This document shows positions 1-8,706 of a DNA stretch of 43,282 nt, in pieces. The notes under the pieces were generated by a model. That model saw only the letters and a program-made list of their open reading frames with translations, made no database searches and had not been told where the DNA came from. This stretch comes from a virus. The DNA lies in IMG/VR virus record IMGVR_UViG_3300030329_004016, positions 1 through 43,282 of that record; one strand, given 5' to 3'. Within the stretch, counting starts at the first letter, position 1, and every line of letters starts with the position of its first letter. The position numbers were made by a program, and so were the translations under genes.

Positions 1-194
1 AAATTCGGGCAATTTCCACTCAACCATATCCTTATCCACGTTATAATGCCCTAAAGCCCCGCAAAAATTGCAATATTCTATACCAACATCATAGTCTAAT
101 GTAGTCGTATTTGCCTTATGTTCGCATAACTTTCTCATTACAGGTTTATCCTCTTCTTTTTTGAACCAACCATCTGAAATAGTTAAATCTTGCA
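1..194 (-). CDS. Partial small protein with CxH/CxxC zinc-like motif
   Basis: The gene runs off the left edge, so only its first 64 residues are visible. The ATG at 194 is preceded by AAAGGAGG at a good distance, and a T4-type late box lies about 25 bases upstream, so this is a real start. The visible part carries Cys-x-His (CEH) and about 20 residues later Cys-x-x-Cys (CNFC), which could form a zinc site. It lies downstream of the gp41 helicase gene. I do not recognise the family and the C-terminus is missing. Confidence 0.6.
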
Positions 195-216
195 TTGTAG
201 CCTCCTTTGTATCTTA

Positions 217-224
217 TATTTATA
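217..224 (-). promoter_or_regulatory. T4-type late promoter box
   Basis: The minus strand reads TATAAATA, the T4 late -10 box recognised by the gp55 sigma factor together with the sliding clamp. It lies 22 bases upstream of the ATG at 194. The sequence overlaps the end of the gp41 gene region, so the partial gene can be expressed separately from the helicase. Confidence 0.55.
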
Positions 225-226
225 TA

Positions 227-1633
227 TCATATATTCCAATTATCAACTTTTCTGCGTTCTGGTTTAATTTTTAATACAAACGGATTAGAGTTTGTATTAG
301 CTTCTGTCTTTTTCTCATAAAACTTATTGCTTCCATCACCAGCCAATTTTGGTTGATCATCTTCTTCAATATCTTCAAGTTTCATTCGTTTCTTAACAAC
401 ATTCACCAAGAATTTACTATTAATACTAGGATCAGCATAACGATTCTTTAACTGTTTAAATAATATCTGATTCTTACTACTTGTATCATCATCTTTTGCC
501 ATAATTGCTAACATCAAATCTGCTGTTGCTGGTAATCCAAAACTTTCTGAGGTATTAGTCAAATCAGGATCACTACTACCATACCCTTCCCGATTTAATT
601 GTGAACTTGTAATAATGGGAACATTACACTCAACTGCTAATCCACGAACTTCCTCTGCAATAGACTTGATATAAATGTAAGTGTTCATATTAGCTGCCCA
701 CTTAACTCTACTTGATGCACAAATATTCAAATAGTCCAAAATAATTACCTTTGGTGTAAAATCTTTTTTAATTTTTAACTCTCTAATCAATGCACGAAAG
801 TTTCCAACATGAGCTCCTGCTGTTGGATATTCTTTAATAATTAATCTACCAATATTTAATTTATCTAGTTTCTTTTGAAAACTATCTCTTGGAATAATAT
901 GTAAATCACCTATATCAATATCCATCAAGTTAGCATCAATTCTTTCTGCTATTCTTTCTTCTGCCATTTCCATAGTAATATATAAAACATCTAAACCCTG
1001 TTTCATATACTGACTTGCAAAATGTGTTTTTACTAAAGTTTTACCAACACCAGTTCCACCTAATAATACAGTAAGTGTTTTTGGTGATATTCCTCCATTA
1101 GTAATTTTATCCAACATAACCATTTCAAATGGAATCTTAGATTCTTTCTTATGATAAAATTCCCACCTATCATCACCATCTTCCAAATAACTATGCCCGA
1201 CACTTGTATCTAATGAAATGGCTAATGCTTCTGTAAGTATTTCTGGAATAGCATCTTTAGACTTTTGTTTTTCTTTACCTTCTAAGATTGAAATACTTTC
1301 AACAATACCATTATATACTGCTTGGTCTTTTGCCCACTTTTCTGTTTCTTGAACTAACCATTCTTCATCATCTGTTTTTTGTTTATATGTCTTTAGAAGC
1401 TCTTCACATTTATTAAATGTTGCCTCATTCAAATCATTTCTTTTTTCTAACTTTACAGACAATGATTCTATTGTAGGTGGTTTATTATATTCAGCAATAT
1501 GTTTTTGTATTTCTGTGAAAATAATCTTTTCATTATTATCTTTAAAATACTCTGGTTTTAAAAAGACACCAATAACACTAGAATAATTACCATTATGTAT
1601 CAAGTTTTCTAATATCAAACTTTCAGTTCTCAT
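227..1633 (-). CDS. 41: Replicative DNA helicase gp41 (DnaB family)
   Basis: This is the hexameric helicase that unwinds DNA at the phage replication fork and partners with the primase. Its 468 residues match the T4 gp41 size. A helical N-terminal domain (about 1-150) precedes a RecA-fold ATPase. Walker A is GGTGVGKT (192-199), Walker B is VIILDYLN (296-303), and a QLNREG segment follows, as in DnaB-family helicases. The C-terminal tail is charged. The start overlaps the end of the helicase-loader gene by 11 bases, which suggests translational coupling between loader and helicase. Confidence 0.93.
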   Translation of the reverse strand: MRTESLILENLIHNGNYSSVIGVFLKPEYFKDNNEKIIFTEIQKHIAEYNKPPTIESLSVKLEKRNDLNEATFNKCEELLKTYKQKTDDEEWLVQETEKWAKDQAVYNGIVESISILEGKEKQKSKDAIPEILTEALAISLDTSVGHSYLEDGDDRWEFYHKKESKIPFEMVMLDKITNGGISPKTLTVLLGGTGVGKTLVKTHFASQYMKQGLDVLYITMEMAEERIAERIDANLMDIDIGDLHIIPRDSFQKKLDKLNIGRLIIKEYPTAGAHVGNFRALIRELKIKKDFTPKVIILDYLNICASSRVKWAANMNTYIYIKSIAEEVRGLAVECNVPIITSSQLNREGYGSSDPDLTNTSESFGLPATADLMLAIMAKDDDTSSKNQILFKQLKNRYADPSINSKFLVNVVKKRMKLEDIEEDDQPKLAGDGSNKFYEKKTEANTNSNPFVLKIKPERRKVDNWNI

Positions 1634-2264
1634 ATAATATATCCCTAATTATTTTCTTTTCCTTTTCTACATCAATGGATAAGAATGGCTTATAATTTCT
1701 TACCAATTTAATAAAATCTTTTGATGCAGGGTCAATTAATTTCTTTTCCATCTGTGGAAGAAAATTTAAAACAATATCAAGTGTAGTAAATGTCTCTAAT
1801 GAGATGCTCCGTGATAAACCAAGTTTTAATATAGCTGGATGATTAACCTGTTCGGCTATAAACAATTCGTCAAATGTTTTACCATACTCCTCCATATATT
1901 GAATAATTTCTTCAATATCACGCTTCAAATAGAAATGAAAATTATTCATTCTCTCTTTATAATCTTCATATAAATCACTATCAAAACAAGAAGGGTATGT
2001 TATATTATTTGTAAATTGTGATAAATAAAAAAATACTAAATCTTCTTTATACTTAAATGTCTTTCCTAAATTAGAAAAAATTGTTCTTTGTGCTGAAAAT
2101 TTACCACCACTTTCATGTTTATTAAATTGTTTTTCCATTGAATATTCAGTCATATTCAATTTACCATTATACTTGAAATAATCATACTCTCTGGTAAAAT
2201 GGGCATTAATTGCTTGATATGTTATCCATGCACTAAACGTCTTGTTTTCCATCTTTACTGCCAT
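1623..2264 (-). CDS. 59: Helicase loader gp59
   Basis: gp59 binds forked DNA covered with gp32 and loads the gp41 helicase. Two features match T4 gp59: an N-terminal YDYFKYNGK segment after an aromatic-rich helix, and a C-terminal SISLETFTTLDIVLNF segment. The open frame extends upstream to 2294. I place the start at the ATG at 2264 (213 residues) because AAGGA lies 8 bases before it and upstream residues do not look like the family. That leaves 32 bases of overlap with the end of uvsX. A second ATG at 2252 is possible but has a weaker ribosome site. Confidence 0.85.
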   Translation of the reverse strand: MAVKMENKTFSAWITYQAINAHFTREYDYFKYNGKLNMTEYSMEKQFNKHESGGKFSAQRTIFSNLGKTFKYKEDLVFFYLSQFTNNITYPSCFDSDLYEDYKERMNNFHFYLKRDIEEIIQYMEEYGKTFDELFIAEQVNHPAILKLGLSRSISLETFTTLDIVLNFLPQMEKKLIDPASKDFIKLVRNYKPFLSIDVEKEKKIIRDILYEN

Positions 2265-3258
2265 AATTAAATTCCTTAAATACTGCTTCTTCAAGTTGTT
2301 TCATTACATCCTCTGTAAAATACTTCTCAGGATCATTGATAATAGTTTTTTCAAATGCTTTTCCAGCTGGTGTTTCAAATCTAGTAGATACCTTTTTGAA
2401 GATACCATACTTTTCTGCAATAGTAATTAAACCATAATACTTATCTAAACCCTTTTCATAATCCAACATCATTTCAATAATAGATTCTTCTTTAGTCATT
2501 CTGCCCTTGACTAGTTTGGCTTTAATGATATTACCAATAACATTTGTTCCATCTTTGTTTTTTCGTTTCCCTAATGTAACAATAGTTGAGGCCGCATACT
2601 TAATTCCTCCACCACCCGAAATCTCTTTCTTTGGAAACATACTACCAACTGCGTCGTAAGTATGATTAGTTAATATCAAAGGAATATTATGTTTTGATAA
2701 CATCAAAGCAAGTGTACGAAATGTGCCACGAATCATTGGGGCTCGTGTCATATCTCTTTTATCAGAACCACCTGCAACATCACCCATTTCTTTCATAGTA
2801 GAAAGATTTCCTAATGAATCCAAGAATATCATCATCTTACCATCATTCTTACCACTATTCTCAATAATACGAACACATTGAGTCCTAAACTCCTCCACGG
2901 TAGCTACCGGAAATAGTCCAATTCTATTTATATCCAACCCTCGTTCTTCAATCATATCTTTTGTCAATGCACCTTCACTCTCAAAATAAATTACAAGATT
3001 TTTCTCATCCTGATCAAGAAAATTCTTAGCAATACTTAAAGTGATAAAAGTTTTGCCGACTGCTTCTGAACCGGCAAAACAAGTAATTTTATTTGATGGC
3101 ACTCCACCATACATTGACCCAGAACATAATGCGTTTAACGAATAAGACCCAGTAGATATATAACTATTGCTATCACCAATAATCCCAGAGGATACAATCG
3201 ACGCCATATCATTTCCTGACTCCTTGATTAATTGTTTAATAAAATCTTTAACTGCCAT
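2233..3258 (-). CDS. uvsX: UvsX RecA-like recombinase
   Basis: UvsX forms filaments on single-stranded DNA and drives strand invasion for recombination-dependent replication and repair. The 341-residue protein has a RecA core with Walker A GSEAVGKT (63-70), a Walker B strand ending MIFLDSLG, and the conserved LTNHTY and GGGG.KYAAS segments. A TTTCTCC stretch on the plus strand gives a good ribosome site before the ATG. Its mediator UvsY is encoded about 30 kb away (33631-34062), as is usual for T4-like genomes. Confidence 0.93.
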   Translation of the reverse strand: MAVKDFIKQLIKESGNDMASIVSSGIIGDSNSYISTGSYSLNALCSGSMYGGVPSNKITCFAGSEAVGKTFITLSIAKNFLDQDEKNLVIYFESEGALTKDMIEERGLDINRIGLFPVATVEEFRTQCVRIIENSGKNDGKMMIFLDSLGNLSTMKEMGDVAGGSDKRDMTRAPMIRGTFRTLALMLSKHNIPLILTNHTYDAVGSMFPKKEISGGGGIKYAASTIVTLGKRKNKDGTNVIGNIIKAKLVKGRMTKEESIIEMMLDYEKGLDKYYGLITIAEKYGIFKKVSTRFETPAGKAFEKTIINDPEKYFTEDVMKQLEEAVFKEFNYGSKDGKQDV

Positions 3259-3273
3259 TATTTATCTCCTTTC

Positions 3274-4173
3274 TCAAACTAAAAACTTTTTATAAGTACC
3301 TTTTAATGTCTTATATTCTAATTTATCTAAAGAAATATCTAATGCAATTACACCGTCTGGACTTTTTAGTAATTTATCAGTTGATACACATAACAACTTA
3401 TAAATTAATGATAATTTTGGCTCTTGTCCAATACTCCAAGCTTGTTCCTTCCAATAATCCATAAAATCAGAAGTCAATTTATAAGTACCAGTTTTATTAA
3501 CTTCTTCTTCCCACATTTCTAAAAACTTTTCAGCTACTTCTTTATAACCATTTCTAATACATAAAGTTGCCCATGCACCGATTGTTTTTCTTTGAGAATT
3601 AAAATCTTCAGTATTTGACAAAAAACTATCAATTATTTCAGAACCCTCAATTATATAATCTTTCCAGTCATTCCATTTCGTAACAGCATTAGTCATTGAT
3701 AATCTTTTATCTTTAGTACGATTTAACAAATCTCCTAAAATAGCAGTTTGAGATGAAAGAGCTGAATTATCTTTTCTATATATTTCATCATGTGGGCGTC
3801 TAGGTTTACCAATAGCAGTATTAGAAAATGAATCTGGTGCTGCTCCCAATACAACAACAATATCATATTTTTTTGTAGGGTCTGAACTGTTAGCAATAAA
3901 AGTTAATCTATGTTGACTTTCAGTAATATTTCCTTTTGTATTAAAAATAACAGGATTTCCATCAAATTGCCAACCATCATCAACGACTGATTTTGTAATC
4001 TTATTTACTTGTGAAGGACACAACTTTCTATTATCGTTATTATGATAATCAAGAATATGTTGAGCCTCAACTGCTGTTATTTGAGCAGTAAAGGCACTTT
4101 GTTTATTTGATACTGGATTAAAAGAAAGAATATTCTTTACTTCTTTTTTTTCTACAACTTTTAAGTTTTTCAT
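3274..4173 (-). CDS. ParB/DGQHR-like phage protein
   Basis: The N-terminal half follows the layout of a widespread phage family with a ParB-like fold. Residues about 35-75 read as a helix (AQHILDYHNND), an NRKL/VNK segment and a DGWQFDGNPVIF strand. These are followed by ESQHRL, where the family usually has DGQHRL, and by a D/R-rich GKPRRPHDE motif. The C-terminal half is helical and unassigned. The ATG has AAGGAG six bases upstream. The gene sits between DNA polymerase and UvsX. Its biochemical role is unknown; relatives are described as ParB-like nuclease or nucleotide-binding proteins. The Asp-Gly to Glu-Ser change at the key motif is notable. Confidence 0.6.
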   Translation of the reverse strand: MKNLKVVEKKEVKNILSFNPVSNKQSAFTAQITAVEAQHILDYHNNDNRKLCPSQVNKITKSVVDDGWQFDGNPVIFNTKGNITESQHRLTFIANSSDPTKKYDIVVVLGAAPDSFSNTAIGKPRRPHDEIYRKDNSALSSQTAILGDLLNRTKDKRLSMTNAVTKWNDWKDYIIEGSEIIDSFLSNTEDFNSQRKTIGAWATLCIRNGYKEVAEKFLEMWEEEVNKTGTYKLTSDFMDYWKEQAWSIGQEPKLSLIYKLLCVSTDKLLKSPDGVIALDISLDKLEYKTLKGTYKKFLV

Positions 4174-4209
4174 ACTATACTCCTTAATTATTAATTAAAA
4201 TTTTTCACC

Positions 4210-6711
4210 TCAAAAAAACGATTCTAAACTTCCAGTATTTTCACTTTTCCATCCAATAACATCCAATATATTTTTAACTGGCTGGAGAAATGATTTATCA
4301 AATTGCGTATCATAATCTATATATTTTTCTAAATTAAATTCTTTTGGTAAAACAGATGAAACTGCAATTACATTTTCACCAATTCTATTTGGCTCTTTAA
4401 GATATGCAAATTTAATCTTATCTCCATCTCGAATTAATTCGTATTTGTTTGTGAGATTGTGTTCTTTTAAGAAATGATTATAAAGTAAAACACCTCTTAC
4501 ATGAATTGGTGTAGCTTTAACATAAATATCTTTTGAAGATTTATACTTATCAAGGCCACGAACTGACCTCGGAAATGCTATTTCAGTAAAATTCAATTTC
4601 TTAAATATATTACGATAATCGTCAATACTCTTTACAACTGTTTTTTCATCTGTGGTAATAATTGTTTTAATCAACGATTGTAAATTATCACGACACCATT
4701 CGGGCGTAGAACTTCTTACGCTTTCAATACCCATTATCTTTAACTTGGGCTCTTTATATTTTACGCCTTCATTATCATAAACATTCAAGATATATCTTTT
4801 CTTTGCTGTCCATATACCTTTATCTGCAATTACTTCACGCTCCATGAACATTTTCTGTTCATAGGAATTTATATATGAATGAAGATTTTTATAGCATAAA
4901 TGAATATACGGTTCAATTTTATCCTTGCAGACCGAATCCAAGAAGGCGACAATCTTAGTAGGTATTGCTCCTTCTTGAAACACATTATCAACCAATCTAT
5001 CAAACGTAACATAAATGCTGTCTGTGTCGATTGCGATGACATAATCAATATCCTCCGTTTTCAAGAGTTTATTAATATACATATTTATATGTTTTTCAAT
5101 CCATCTAATAGACAACTGCCCTGACATGGTAATAGCTTCTGCTTGTTCTGGTGAATAATAAAGAAAATATTGATTTGCAAGAGCTCCATAAGCACTATTT
5201 AATAATATTTTTTTCGACATTTGAATATTATTATATTTTGCTATATTATTAATCACTTTTTGTTTGTCTTTATAATCACCACTCTCCAATTTTTGCTGTT
5301 CTTTCAGCATTTTTTTCTTAAAAACAACTCGGTCATTATACATCTTTTCCATCAATTGTGGAAGAAAGCCTTGCTCATCTGTTTTAAAATATTCACCATT
5401 TGGTGTTACTGTCATATTATGTTCTTTGAGAAAGTTTGTATCAATTTCTTCATCAAGCAATAATTTAACATTAATCTCTTGTTTATCCATATCTTTGCAT
5501 ATGGTTTCTGGACTTATATTGTATTGTTGAATCAAATGTGGATATAGAGAATTTAAATCAAAACTCACAACCCACTTATGCAATCCAACATGAGGATCCT
5601 TAACATAACCACCTTCAATAGTTCTTGCTTCACGACCCTCCGATTTTACTGGAATAGCTATATTCTTTTCTTTGAGAAATCTGTATATAATACTCTCCCA
5701 AGTTTTAACAGGAGAAAATACATCTTCAAAATTAATGCCAGAATCATAAGCCATGGTAATTACTAAATCTAACAACTTCATTTTCTCATCAAGTTTTTTT
5801 ACAATTTCAACATCTCTTATATTGTAATTAATAAACTTTTGATAATCAGTTTTATATAACTCATATCCCGGGATTTCATTTTGATCTTTACTAAGGCCTA
5901 ATTCAACTTTACCAATATAATCTAAACGATATGATTCTCTAATTTTATAAGTATACTTTTTATATAAATCCAGATAATCTAAAAGAGAAATACCAGATAT
6001 AGAATATGTTTGATTTTCTTTACCAGCAATGTTTATATTCTTTTCATATAAATTTTTTATTGGTGATAAAAATTTAGATTCAAGTCCTATTTTTTCTAAT
6101 CTATTAACGATATATGGAATATCAAAAAACTTGCAATTCCATCCTGTAATAATATCTGGAATATTATCTGCCCACCAATTCAAAAATAATTCCATCATTT
6201 CAAATTCATGTTCACCTTGAAAATAATTTATATTCTTATCAGGTTGATCTGGTGTATAATCACCCGTACCAAATACAAAATACTTATCTTGGACACTACT
6301 ATAAATTGTAATTGAAGTTATAGAAGAATTAGCTATACGAATATCAGGGAAACCATTTTCAATAGAAGTCTCAATATCAATAGTATAGATACTTATTTTT
6401 GTGGAATCCCATTTAAGATTAGGATATGTTTCTGTTATATATTGAGAAACATAATTACGATTACCAAGAATAGAATAATTTACCGTTCCATCATACGAAT
6501 CAATAAATTCCCGACAATCTTTAATTGAATCAAAAGTATGTGAAGCAAGAAGTTTATTATCTAAACTTTTGTAATTGGATTTTTCTTCGGGTGCCGGAAG
6601 ATACAAGGTTGGCTTAAAATTAGAATAACCAGAGTAACATTTGCCCTTGTTATCTATTTCACGGGTATATATTCTATTCCCAATTTTAGCAACATATGTG
6701 TAATACTTCAT
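4210..6711 (-). CDS. 43: DNA polymerase gp43 (family B)
   Basis: This is the replicative polymerase with a proofreading exonuclease. Exonuclease motifs are DIE (112-114), NCKFFD (192-197) and YNIRD (296-300). Polymerase motifs are DLNSLYP (385-391), KILLNSAYG (501-509) and DTDS (562-565), followed by KKRY. The reading frame is uninterrupted, with no split gene, intron or intein. The C-terminus ends in GSLESFF, a typical sliding-clamp-binding peptide. The start has no Shine-Dalgarno sequence. Its ATG lies only 7 bases past a TATAAT box, which suggests a leaderless transcript. The upstream neighbour is the Sm-like gene, 43 bases away. Confidence 0.96.
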   Translation of the reverse strand: MKYYTYVAKIGNRIYTREIDNKGKCYSGYSNFKPTLYLPAPEEKSNYKSLDNKLLASHTFDSIKDCREFIDSYDGTVNYSILGNRNYVSQYITETYPNLKWDSTKISIYTIDIETSIENGFPDIRIANSSITSITIYSSVQDKYFVFGTGDYTPDQPDKNINYFQGEHEFEMMELFLNWWADNIPDIITGWNCKFFDIPYIVNRLEKIGLESKFLSPIKNLYEKNINIAGKENQTYSISGISLLDYLDLYKKYTYKIRESYRLDYIGKVELGLSKDQNEIPGYELYKTDYQKFINYNIRDVEIVKKLDEKMKLLDLVITMAYDSGINFEDVFSPVKTWESIIYRFLKEKNIAIPVKSEGREARTIEGGYVKDPHVGLHKWVVSFDLNSLYPHLIQQYNISPETICKDMDKQEINVKLLLDEEIDTNFLKEHNMTVTPNGEYFKTDEQGFLPQLMEKMYNDRVVFKKKMLKEQQKLESGDYKDKQKVINNIAKYNNIQMSKKILLNSAYGALANQYFLYYSPEQAEAITMSGQLSIRWIEKHINMYINKLLKTEDIDYVIAIDTDSIYVTFDRLVDNVFQEGAIPTKIVAFLDSVCKDKIEPYIHLCYKNLHSYINSYEQKMFMEREVIADKGIWTAKKRYILNVYDNEGVKYKEPKLKIMGIESVRSSTPEWCRDNLQSLIKTIITTDEKTVVKSIDDYRNIFKKLNFTEIAFPRSVRGLDKYKSSKDIYVKATPIHVRGVLLYNHFLKEHNLTNKYELIRDGDKIKFAYLKEPNRIGENVIAVSSVLPKEFNLEKYIDYDTQFDKSFLQPVKNILDVIGWKSENTGSLESFF

Positions 6712-6718
6712 AATATAT

Positions 6719-6747
6719 ATTATATCAAAAAAAATTCAAAAATACAA
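6719..6747 (-). promoter_or_regulatory. Early/middle promoter of gp43 (TTGTAT-N17-TATAAT)
   Basis: On the minus strand TTCCTTGTAT supplies the -35 element (TTGTAT at 6742-6747) and TATAAT the -10 element (6719-6724), 17 bases apart. The predicted transcription start falls on or within a base or two of the gp43 ATG at 6711. Confidence 0.75.
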
Positions 6748-6754
6748 GGAACTA

Positions 6755-7156
6755 TTACGGTACTACAATACCACTCCCAAAGGCTCTATTATATTCATTC
6801 GTAATAGTTTTACTTGGAGCTGCAATAACTGAAACTTGTTCTTCTTTTAATTGAAATTCCTTATCCGCTGAATATGGCATCCACGGACTAAAAGCTATCT
6901 TTTCATTATTCACGGGAATCATTACTACAGGATTTTTAATTGTATATGTTTCTTCATCAAACATACCAATCAATTCTTCACCACTTAATAACTTTACTAT
7001 TTTAACATCCACAGCTTGTACCTCCTTGAAATCTATATTTTCACTAATATACTTGGAAAGTATACCACCACTAGTTGCAGATACAAACATTGTTGCACCC
7101 GCACAACCAGATAAAAATAGACTACTAACAATAATCCATCTACTTAAAAATGTCAT
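6755..7156 (-). CDS. Sm-like domain protein with lipoprotein-like leader and two possible starts
   Basis: The C-terminal part (from about residue 50) resembles the small Sm-like conserved protein found beside the polymerase gene of marine T4-like phages. It has a VKIVKLLSGEELIG opening, an NPVVMIPV strand and an FGSGIVVP ending. The frame extends upstream to an ATG at 7156, inside the end of regA (17-base overlap). That extension reads as a lipoprotein signal, a hydrophobic stretch ending LSGC (15-18). However, the ATG at 7156 lacks a ribosome site, while a GTG at 7012 has AAGGAGG eight bases upstream and would give an 85-residue cytosolic Sm-like protein. Either or both products may be made. 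The function of the Sm-like family in phages is not established. Confidence 0.7.
   Translation of the reverse strand: MTFLSRWIIVSSLFLSGCAGATMFVSATSGGILSKYISENIDFKEVQAVDVKIVKLLSGEELIGMFDEETYTIKNPVVMIPVNNEKIAFSPWMPYSADKEFQLKEEQVSVIAAPSKTITNEYNRAFGSGIVVP
7012..7027 (-). promoter_or_regulatory. Internal ribosome binding site and GTG start
   Basis: AAGGAGG (7021-7027) lies 8 bases before a GTG (7010-7012) that is in frame with the Sm-like gene and falls exactly where the Sm-like domain begins. This is a much better initiation site than the upstream ATG at 7156. Confidence 0.65.
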
Positions 7157-7604
7157 TACTTATTTCAGTAGCACTATCCGACTCATTACTCGTTTTCATA
7201 CCAACATTACCAATACTATATTTTGCTTGTAAATCCCATTCAGATTTTTCTGAAAATGGTAAAATTTTCATTTGTCGGATTGAAACCGTTGGTTGAGCTT
7301 TTTCTGGTATAACAATTTCCACTAAATCCCATTCGTGAAGAAGATTTACAACGGTGTTTCTGCGTTCAATATCATTCTCTGAAAGATTCGTTGGCTTACC
7401 ATCTAAAGCAAACAATTCTTTAAAATGAACAATATAGTATTTACCTTGTTTGTGGAGTATATGGCAAGATTGATATAACTTCTTTTCCCTTCGTGAAGCT
7501 ATTCCAATTCGTGTGAGAGTTTCTTTAACTTTAAGAAAATCATCATCTTCTTTTAATTTCACTTCAATCATATCATCCATAGTCCACTTAATAATATCTG
7601 TCAT
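7140..7604 (-). CDS. regA: RegA translational repressor
   Basis: RegA binds the start regions of many phage early mRNAs and blocks their translation. The segment DFLKVKETLTRIGIASR, followed by LYQSCHILHKQGKYYIVHFKE, matches T4 RegA closely, and the family ending KYSIGN is present. At 154 residues it is longer than T4 RegA. It has about 11 extra residues before MIEVKL and about 25 after the IGN ending. The ATG at 7604 is kept because AAAGGGACAGG precedes it; an internal ATG at 7571 would match the T4 length but lacks a clear ribosome site. The gene order 62-regA-43 is that of T4, apart from the Sm-like gene. Confidence 0.92.
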   Translation of the reverse strand: MTDIIKWTMDDMIEVKLKEDDDFLKVKETLTRIGIASRREKKLYQSCHILHKQGKYYIVHFKELFALDGKPTNLSENDIERRNTVVNLLHEWDLVEIVIPEKAQPTVSIRQMKILPFSEKSEWDLQAKYSIGNVGMKTSNESDSATEISNDIFK

Positions 7605-7651
7605 TGGCCTGTCCCTTTCAAATCATAAATTTATGTAGAAATACTACATAA

Positions 7652-7659
7652 TATTTATA
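7652..7659 (-). promoter_or_regulatory. Possible late promoter box before regA
   Basis: TATAAATA on the minus strand, 47 bases upstream of the regA ATG, in the short gap between gp62 and regA. It matches the T4 late -10 box. In such AT-rich DNA single matches occur by chance, so position is the main support. Confidence 0.4.
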
Positions 7660-7662
7660 ATA

Positions 7663-8040
7663 TTAAGACATTCCACCCTTATTCAACTTACTCTTTATAT
7701 AAGCTATATCACCATCAGTAAGGACTGATAATGCTGTTGTAGCTTTAGAATTACTATACTTGAAAAATTCCTTAACTAATTCTATATTTGCTAGTTTCTT
7801 CCCCTTTATCCAGAACTTCTTTGGGCGTTTTTTCTTCGGAATAGCACTTTGAAGAAAATCATAATGTAATTTCTTTTCAACATCAGGATATTTATTTATC
7901 TCATTAACAATGTGAATCAAATCAGGTTGATAAGATATGGAGCGATTTATCAAAAACTCTTTATAATCTTTCCGTTGCTCAATATGCTCATCATAACCTT
8001 CTTTTGTCATCAAGTCATTCGCATATTCAAAAGGGTTCAT
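7663..8040 (-). CDS. 62: Clamp loader small subunit gp62
   Basis: gp62 joins four copies of gp44 to load the gp45 sliding clamp. The 125-residue sequence begins MNPFEYANDL, carries an NRSISYQPDLIHIVNEIN segment and an IPKKKRPKKFW basic motif, and ends with a helical region closing in NKGG. This agrees with the short gp62 of marine T4-like phages; T4 gp62 is longer. Its start overlaps the stop of the upstream acidic gene by 4 bases, indicating translational coupling. Confidence 0.82.
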   Translation of the reverse strand: MNPFEYANDLMTKEGYDEHIEQRKDYKEFLINRSISYQPDLIHIVNEINKYPDVEKKLHYDFLQSAIPKKKRPKKFWIKGKKLANIELVKEFFKYSNSKATTALSVLTDGDIAYIKSKLNKGGMS

Positions 8041-8672
8041 TCTTCCTCCTCATCAGGTGGAGCATCTGCACGATAATCTTTAAAATTTGCTTTCAAAGAT
8101 TCATCATAAGGATCCCATTTTACATTTCTAAGAGACCTTAATGAAGGTTTTCTTTTACTAGGTCCTTTTTGCTCAGGTCTCATAAATTCTCTGCCATGTC
8201 TCCGAAAAAACTCTTGTTCAGCTTCATCATGTAAATCTTGCATCATCTTTCTTTGCTGTTCTTCCCAATGTCCTCGTCTATGGCGATTCATTCTCTCTCT
8301 AAATTCATCTATTCTTTTATCTTTTTCTTCGCGTTCTTCTTCACTCTGTTCGTCATCTTTTCGTTTTCTTATTTCTGAAATTTCTTTCTTCTTTGCATCA
8401 TCTAAACTATCCCATTGTTTCATTAAAACATGATTTAAATTATTATAAATCATACCATATAATGTTTCATCTTCTAAAGATGCGGCTAAAGCTAAAACAA
8501 GCGAAAAAGTCTTATTTAAATCTTCTACATCACCAACATAACCATTTTCAGTTTCAGACATTTCACGGCTAACAACCTCAACTGTACCATCAGCACGAAC
8601 AATTAACGCACTATCATCAGAATTTAATTTAATGTGTATATTGCCATCTTTATCTGGTTTTGGTTCTTCCAT
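8037..8672 (-). CDS. Charged protein, paralogue of the gene beside gp45
   Basis: This is a 211-residue protein of unknown function. The N-terminal ~75 residues form a compact domain with the pattern KL-DSA-I-DG-E, then a hydrophobic helix (LNKTFSLVLALAASLEDETL). The same layout occurs in the 129-residue protein at 18472-18861. The remainder is a long, highly charged helical region rich in Glu, Lys and Arg, probably coiled coil, ending in an acidic tail (PPDEEEE). The gene overlaps gp62 by 4 bases, and a late-type box lies 24 bases before its ATG. The context suggests a role near the clamp loader, but this is inference. Confidence 0.65.
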   Translation of the reverse strand: MEEPKPDKDGNIHIKLNSDDSALIVRADGTVEVVSREMSETENGYVGDVEDLNKTFSLVLALAASLEDETLYGMIYNNLNHVLMKQWDSLDDAKKKEISEIRKRKDDEQSEEEREEKDKRIDEFRERMNRHRRGHWEEQQRKMMQDLHDEAEQEFFRRHGREFMRPEQKGPSKRKPSLRSLRNVKWDPYDESLKANFKDYRADAPPDEEEE

Positions 8673-8695
8673 TGGTATTACCTCCCTTCATTATA

Positions 8696-8703
8696 TATTT
8701 ATA
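8696..8703 (-). promoter_or_regulatory. T4-type late promoter box
   Basis: TATAAATA on the minus strand, 23 bases upstream of the ATG at 8672 and after the end of the HAD gene. It would allow late expression of the acidic protein, gp62, RegA and possibly polymerase. Confidence 0.5.
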
Positions 8704-8706
8704 ATA

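Noticed and set aside
2264-2294. Upstream start for gp59 at 2294
   Set aside because: Extends deeper into uvsX, has no better ribosome site and adds residues not typical of the family.
4210-6711. Intein, intron or split in the polymerase gene
   Set aside because: All exonuclease and polymerase motifs are in one uninterrupted frame of normal length.
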